Assembly (NCBI GenBank): GCA_900618425.1
Contig: UZAN01040246.1
Location: 1 to 64,000 of the forward strand
DNA length: 64,000 nt
Direction of reading: 5' to 3'
Source of the DNA: Echinostoma caproni
Lineage: Eukaryota; Platyhelminthes; Trematoda; Plagiorchiida; Echinostomatidae
Shown here piece by piece: positions 58,700 to 64,000 of the stretch. The position numbers and the translations under genes are program-made. Numbering within the stretch: the first letter of the stretch is position 1; the number at the start of each line of letters is the position of its first letter. The notes beneath the pieces are model-generated. The model searched no databases and had not been told where the DNA came from. It worked only from the letters and a program-made list of their open reading frames with translations.

Positions 58700-59780
58700 A
58701 TTGGACATCTTTTGAGATCTCGCCAGGAAAAATTCCTCTGTGTCATCCACTTCTTTGTTCGACTGCGAATGGGTGATAATGGTGTAGGTGATGTACCGGA
58801 AGACTTGGCTTTTGTAGCCAACTTTATGAGATCTGTTAGTGTCGATGAATCTTTTCCAGGACTCCAATGGATAAAGCTGTTCTTCTGGATGAATCCACTG
58901 GTTGAAAGCAGCAAGGTTTAGCAATTTTCTGTAGTCAATAAGGGTGCCTGTGTGGGTTTTTAGGCATTGTTCAATAGAAATGTGGTAAATGTAATCAAAA
59001 ATCAGAACTGCTTGATCGATGCGTCATTTCCACAGATTCTATCGTAAGCTCCTTGCTTGTCAATCCCAGGCCCAATTTTGATGATAACTGGCTTGTTTCA
59101 AATCTGGTAGGATCCTTTACATGACTATACATAGGATGAGATTCAATTGACTGTGTTAAATCACTCCCGAATGGATGGTGATAGTTCTGGTGTTTTATAA
59201 AATAGGGACAATTAAAATCTCCTATTATGAGAGCATGAGTGAGCTTTATTTAGAGAGCTTATCTCAGAGTCTACAACAGTACCTCGTTAGCTAAGTCTGA
59301 GGATGCAGGAGAGCGATAGACTACACCGATCAAGAGATTGTTATCTTTGGACCACCTCACTGTGCACTAAACTGTTTCATGATCTGAATTGAAGAGATCA
59401 GGTGGTTCTCATTGAAGATTGCTGCAAAAATATAGCAGCACATCGCCACCTCGTGTAGAACGATCAGCACGGACATTCCATGTAGGTGAAATTCAAGGTC
59501 GAGAATACCGGCAGTAAGCCAAATTTCGGTATTGGTAGCAAGATTCCGCTGAACAATTTGCAGCCGCAGTCTCACCTCGGGAAATTTTCTAAGGGGGCCT
59601 GCGCGTTTGTGTAAAAACAGGTTAGGGAGTGTCAATTTAGTAATCCATTGAGGTTCGCTACTATCGTTATCTATGCTGTACACTCTTTGGTCGGTTAGCA
59701 GTGGGTTTTTTTAATCGACTCTATTGCTTAAGAAGGTGGAGATGGTATTCAGGTTGATAGAGGCAACGTGTCAATCCTGT
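58700..59780 (-). pseudogene. CR1-type LINE endonuclease region, strongly decayed
   Basis: The ORF 59,683-59,357 has FPEVRLRLQIVQRNLATNTE, similar to the R.L.....NL..K..DL start of the endonuclease, and VLHEVAMCCYIF where the GGV..Y block should be. Lower frames hold EILIVPIL (for LVLGDFN-like) and NLAAFNQWIHPEEQLY (a core block near the domain end). Only scattered blocks are readable. Confidence 0.5.
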
Positions 59781-59954
59781 TTTCTGACTGCGGCCACTGT
59801 TTCACCTCACTATTCAACAGTGATCTGAAGCGGTATTCTGGTGGTCCTCTTCATCTGTTTTGATACTATGCCTGCAAGATCGATGTGACCATGTCCGGGG
59901 TACTGAGATTTACTCCCATAATCCTCGGTCCGTTTCTGTTGCTGAGCCTGGAAT

Positions 59955-60864
59955 TCAGCTGATGGAATTAGTGAAAAGAATACGACATCCAATCAGCTCA
60001 TAAATGAACCCCCATTCTTTGCAGTCGTTTGACTGGCGTTTGGATTCCTTCGAAACGTGTAATTTAGGGACTCCGTGAATCAATACAACTGGTTTGTTCT
60101 CCGACTCCCGTGCATCTACTGGGTTCGAGCGATGGCGCATACGTTCGGTCTGCGGTCGTTCAGGAAGTATTCTTATTTGACCCGAAAATTTGCCAGAAAG
60201 ATAACCAGAGGGATGGACATTCTCAATATCTACTTTATCCTTCATAGTATCGCAAAGTAACCTGGGTGCCTCGGCGGGAGGCGAGGACGGCGGGCGGAAG
60301 AGGCGTACGATGCTCATTGGGTGAACCTCTATGTTAATTTGAAGATATAACGCAGTCCAGTGACCAAGCTCTTCTACTCATCTCTCATCTGAATTTGCTG
60401 TCACTTCTGGTACATAAGTGCAGATAACTGTCAGAATTAACTGTCCCCTTTTGTTTTGTCGACGTATGTCGTATCCGCGGTGCAGATACTTTGCACTCAA
60501 GGTGGCTCCCAAACCCTGAATTTGAGACCGCATCGTTTGTTGCTGTTATCGTCCTCGTACCATAGGCAAGTGTCGACTGCATTGAAGGGTTATCCAGCTG
60601 TAGGGCAATGCTTGTGTTCCTCGTCGATTTTGGCACCTTACTAAATTCACCCGAGCGTTTCAGGTGCGTTGGATCAGAGCTATTGTGGAAAACCCTGAGA
60701 AGCTTCGTTGGCCGCTGTACCGGGCTCACCGGGAGAAACTGGGAATTCAAAGAAACTATCCTATTTGGACGGTATGTTTGGATTAACCCATTCGGCTTTT
60801 CACAGGCCCGAGGCAATGTTGATGTCGAACTACAAACTTGTGAAACATGTTCTATCAATAGCAT
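59955..60864 (-). pseudogene. CR1-type LINE upstream (ORF1-like) pieces
   Basis: Two ORFs. 60,864-60,385 has ACEKPNGLIQTYRPN and PTKLLRVFHNSSDPTHLKR text of no clear domain. 60,317-59,955 contains VRLFRPPSSPPAEAPRLL, SGKFSGQIRILPERPQTERM and then KPVVLIHGVPKLHVSKES. The VVLIHGVPE and V.RL.RPP...APRLL blocks are known from CR1 upstream proteins, where the first normally precedes the second. Here the order is reversed, which points to a duplication or to two adjoining copies. Confidence 0.5.
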
Positions 60865-61252
60865 GGCAAATTTTGGTGTTCTCCGTTGACCTATTTTGAT
60901 GTAGTGAAAAGCGAGATGAGAAACAGTCGATCAGTGGAATCAATGGGGACAGAACGATTTGCTTATGTCGGATGTTTTCATCTAGGGGAATCTTCGGAAT
61001 GCATACTTATGGAAGGGGAGAGAATGGTTCCGTTCAATCATCATTTGAATGGATGACAAGTGAGCCTTGAAATGAAGTAAACCAAAAAAACCTTTTGCAT
61101 CTATGCATATCTGAAACCATAAGTTGGTTCTTAATGATCGTAATGATTGTAGTCTTCCGTCCTGACGAATATTATAGCTCTGTTCTGTCAAACGTGAATC
61201 GTTATGATGCGGTTGTTATTGCTTATCGTTCCTTTTGCTTTCTAGTTGATAC

Positions 61253-61272
61253 TGTTGTTGTTGTTGTTGTTG

Positions 61273-61311
<39 letters not shown>
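61253..61311. repeat. (TTG)n(CTG)n compound microsatellite
   Basis: About nine TTG/TGT units (61,253-61,280) continue directly into about ten CTG units (61,281-61,311). No plausible coding context, so the apparent polyalanine or polyglutamine frames are not taken as proteins. Confidence 0.97.
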
Positions 61312-61314
<3 letters not shown>

Positions 61315-61319
61315 ATTTG

Positions 61320-62630
61320 TAGGACGGAGTGTTCAAACTGTCAGTAAACGCAAACAAACATGTCAGATCCCTGACGGGAGCACCACACTGTAGAACGGTA
61401 TTGTTGCTCTCACCATCGTAAAAGTTCAACTGAACAGCTAGTCAAGCAAGTTCACAATCCTACTAGTTCATTGATCTGTCTGCTGTTGATTGAACTATAT
61501 TTGGGCTGGGCTCTTTGCTATTGATCGATAAGTTGAGCTTTTCATTCTCTATGGGCGTGCTCCCGATCGTCTATTATGGTTTAGACTAAGGTAGTGGAAC
61601 TGGGGTGATCAGTGAGACAGAGATATGAACATAACAATAATAAATAGGTCAGTCGGGAAGTCAGTCAATATCATATCGATTATTGGACGCAGATGATAAA
61701 ACTCCCTATCATCCCGTTGACCCTGTATGAGGTTGAAAGCCTGCCTGGTAAATGCGTGGTCTATATTGTTTTAATATTTTTCAAACACTAGTAAAGAATG
61801 CCGTAGCAAAATACAATTCAGAATAGATTTTGACTTTTCGAAATATCTTGCATTTATTGAGTTGTATGTTCATCTAATTCTATTCAAAATGAACACCAAG
61901 CATTACCGAATACTACCCAGTTGCCCTGACAGTGGTTAACTAGTAACTGAACGATTTCAAGCGTTTATCGCCATCTTTCATACTCCAGATCTAAAGTATG
62001 CGTTGTAATCAAGAACTTGCGTGATCTATGATGAATTACACCACCAACAGAGTTTTTGGGGAATCTATCTTCCAGTGGCAAGAACAAAATTTCGAACAAG
62101 CAACGGAACCTTTTTTGGACTGTCACGCAACTGAAACGAGCCAATCAGGACAAGGTTTTCTTCACTCCCCTCCATCCCTTCACCCCGTGCACTGAAACAC
62201 GATTCTTGTTCAAAGCGAATTTTGTAGAAGTTGGACTGTACAGAGCAGACTGATACACTTGATAGTTTCATCCGGAGAAAAATTTTCTTTTTTCAACTGC
62301 TCAAGCGTGTTTGTTGTTCCGTGGATTCAAACCTAAGTAGATTTACTCGATATGCTCTGTTGTTGCCTCCCGACAAGTAATAAAATACTTTTCAGCGTTT
62401 GCAAAGTTTTTAGTGAAGAAATATAATCTTCTTGGGTCAAAAAATAACCAGAATCTGTTAGAAACTTTTAACGGTTGAAATTAAATTAAATTCCGTTCTA
62501 GTAAACATCTTCAAGTTAGCCACCAAATACCTGAAAGTCGCAATTTGTAAGGAATGTGTGAGCGTAAGAGAAGGATAGCATTCTCTGTCGTTTGTCGTTA
62601 CGTCTGATCCAGAGAAAAAGATGGGTGGCA
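61320..62630. other. Unannotated stretch
   Basis: No recognisable feature. Confidence 0.4.
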
Positions 62631-62639
62631 TAGAGTTTC

Positions 62640-62800
62640 ATAGTTTATTTTGACGTGTACAGAGCAAGCTGAACTTCTGGGAAGTATTGGACAGTTGTTT
62701 TGACCGGGTTGGCTGCGAATCAGTCCACCCAACTGGGGATCAAACACGGGCCCTCGCAGATAGAATACAAGCCTCCTATTCATTTGATCATTGGGCATGT
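62640..62800 (-). mobile_element. tRNA-derived SINE (family A, copy 2)
   Basis: On the minus strand TGATCAAATGAA (62,779-62,790) is A-box-like and GTGTTTGATCCCC (62,736-62,748) is B-box-like. Between and after them GGCTTGTATTC and GATCCCCAGTTGG match copy 1 at 13,858-13,925. Downstream lies CTGATTCG...GGTCAAAAC (62,697-62,723), a poor relative of the hammerhead-like core in copy 3, then AACTGTCCAAT. It faces copy 3 head to head. Confidence 0.65.
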
Positions 62801-62929
62801 GATCACACCGTTTTACATTTCCCTCATGCACAATATAGCACAATCTGTCTTTGCTACCTTGTTGCGGTCATCGCACCTCACTCATCTCGGCACTATATAA
62901 TGTACGAGGAAAATTAACGATGGTCTGAT

Positions 62930-63060
62930 CAGGTTGCCGGTGGGAGAGTGGCTAGTAAGTTTGAGCTCTACCAGGGAGGTCCCCAGCCCGATCTCTTGTT
63001 GGATCGACGGATTCGTATTACTGATGAGACCCAACCAGGTCAAAACAACTGTCCAATCCC
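62930..63060 (+). mobile_element. SINE (family A, copy 3) with hammerhead-like core
   Basis: A tRNA-like head is only faintly visible (TGGGAGAGTGG near 62,940; degraded B box). The 3' part is shared with copy 2: CCAACC.GGTCAAAACAACTG and TCCAAT. The same layout, a Pol III head followed by a hammerhead core, is that of the Sm-alpha SINE-like family of schistosomes. Confidence 0.6.
63015..63060 (+). ncRNA. Hammerhead ribozyme-like motif, one catalytic base changed
   Basis: CTGATGA (63,021-63,027) is a perfect first core half. Stem II pairs GACC (63,028-63,031) with GGTC (63,038-63,041) around loop CAACCA. The second half reads AAAA (63,042-63,045) where GAAA is expected, so the catalytic G12 position is A. 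Stem III can form between ACA (63,045-63,047) and TGT (63,050-63,052), giving a GUC triplet ending at C63,053. Stem I is weak (GTATTA against CAATCC, four of six pairs). The CTGATGAG stem II layout closely resembles schistosome hammerheads. Loss of G12 should abolish normal activity. Confidence 0.72.
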
Positions 63061-63064
63061 TCCC

Positions 63065-64000
63065 AATCTTTCGGTTTACGCTTTGTTTGCTCTAAAGGCG
63101 AACAAATATGCTAGGTAGTTGAATCCAATCCTCTATTGCTGTCGTATAAAAATACAGTTTGTTCGGAAAAAGCAATACAAATGGATATAGACATACTAGT
63201 GCAGTAAAACTCAACCGTTTGGGTCGAGTGGCGACAAAACGTCACGTGTAGTTTTCACGGAGATTTGCAGATACGTTTGACACTTTTCCGTTTATTTTCT
63301 ATTCACCAGGTGTTCCTTACGTTGCTCCTCAGAAGTAAAAGCATCCCTGATATACCGAATGCTTTACTCACAATTTCTGCTAAACTTAAGGCGACGCACA
63401 AGGAATTGAGTAGTATGCTCTAATGCGCGCGAATAAGAAATAGGTGCATCGGCAATCTGCCTGCATATATGCAGTAGGTAAAATGGCTTGCAAATATCCG
63501 AGGAATCAATAGCACTGTTTATCATTGTGATAGCATTGAGTGTGTATCCATGTTGCACTGGCATCCTCAGCGATAATGATCTTGCTTTACTTTGATCTGG
63601 CTCCCGGAGTGTGTAAACTTGCGAAGACAAAATAAAGCGCCAGTTCAAGACTTAATTCCGGTGATTTTGCAAGCCTTTGTTATTGTAATCTATCAGAGAT
63701 ATTGTTAACCATCAGTCATATGATTATTTTTTCTACTCTGTAGCATTGTTTAGCTTAACGAGTAAATTTAATTTAGGGGTAAAAAATGGAACCGTTACAG
63801 AGAACGATTCTTGGATTACCATGTTTGCACTTTGACACTGACACTTTGGTCCAGTCGGCGCTATAAAAAAAGATATACTCTTAGCTAGGTTCGACTTTGT
63901 GATGGAAAAAAGCATTAAATGCAAACTAAATAAATGTATCGAACTTGTTTGATTGTCCACTAGATTTCGTCTCCATATAAATCATTCATTTTGATTAGCT
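63065..64000. other. Unannotated stretch
   Basis: No recognisable feature to the end of the window. Confidence 0.4.

Larger units (their letters stand above)
57300..60870 (-). mobile_element. CR1-type LINE, decayed
   Basis: Minus-strand order from high to low: ORF1-like or N-terminal pieces (60.86-59.95 kb), endonuclease traces (59.7-58.7 kb) and reverse transcriptase (58.5-57.3 kb). Style of the reverse transcriptase (VLSKVME, HRFRRKRPCTTKL, LVELRNAFDRVNY, GFPQGSALG) is that of CR1-like LINEs. All parts carry stops. It is the longest element in the window by extent. Confidence 0.8.

Noticed and set aside
61223..61429. Polyalanine/polythreonine ORF
   Set aside because: Product of the TTG/CTG microsatellite only.

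Overview
This window looks like repeat-dense, non-coding chromosome from a eukaryote, most likely a parasitic flatworm (Platyhelminthes). The sequence holds many decayed retroelements: Penelope-like elements (PLEs) with GIY-YIG domains and hammerhead-ribozyme ends, tRNA-derived SINEs, one of them carrying a hammerhead-like core as in the schistosome Sm-alpha SINE, a Ty3/gypsy element of the K02A2.6/Mag-like type, an RTE-like LINE, CR1/jockey-group LINEs and a Tc1/mariner remnant. There are no operons, ribosome binding sites or long intact ORFs, and AT-rich single-copy sequence lies between the elements. The species assignment is inference; no single feature fixes it. I found no convincing host protein-coding gene, only one weak exon candidate (51.06-51.35 kb) and one tRNA-Arg(CCT)-like gene (37.93-38.00 kb).

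Layout. 0.25-0.87 kb: LINE 3' end (-). 1.4-1.76 kb: repeat R2. 2.8-3.3 kb: PLE 3' end with a hammerhead motif. 3.86-4.04 kb: SINE (-). 6.19-7.05 kb: PLE GIY-YIG end split by a SINE. 8.8-13.4 kb: minus-strand gypsy element with flanking LTR-like repeats and a PLE tail fragment at its 3' side. 13.86 kb: SINE. 16.58-16.95 kb: repeat R1. 18.4-19.86 kb: PLE reverse transcriptase followed by a PLE tail inside a perfect 39-bp inverted repeat. 20.8-22.0 kb: R2 and a second PLE GIY-YIG end. 23.67-25.65 kb: a direct duplication and R1. 28.65-29.14 kb: Tc1/mariner transposase remnant. 30.5-31.3 kb: assembly gap beside a triplet repeat.

32.2-34.9 kb: a LINE with recognisable endonuclease and reverse transcriptase (-). 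35.0-35.2 kb: repeat R4. 37.6-38.0 kb: tRNA-like SINE and tRNA. 38-44 kb: almost featureless. 44.5-46.7 kb: RTE-like LINE (+). 47.1-48.1 kb: PLE (-) interrupted by a piece with a hammerhead motif. 49.5-49.86 kb: R1 (-), then a gap. 53.35 kb: R1. 55.5 kb: R2 (-). 57.3-60.9 kb: CR1-type LINE (-). 61.25 kb: TTG/CTG repeat. 62.64-63.06 kb: two head-to-head SINEs, the right one with a hammerhead-like motif lacking one catalytic base.

The parts do not form a pathway. They are layers of insertion and decay: SINE into PLE, PLE pieces beside gypsy, R4 into PLE. The most interesting theme is the repeated occurrence of self-cleaving-RNA-like motifs at PLE ends and in a SINE, at five or more positions and in several states of preservation.
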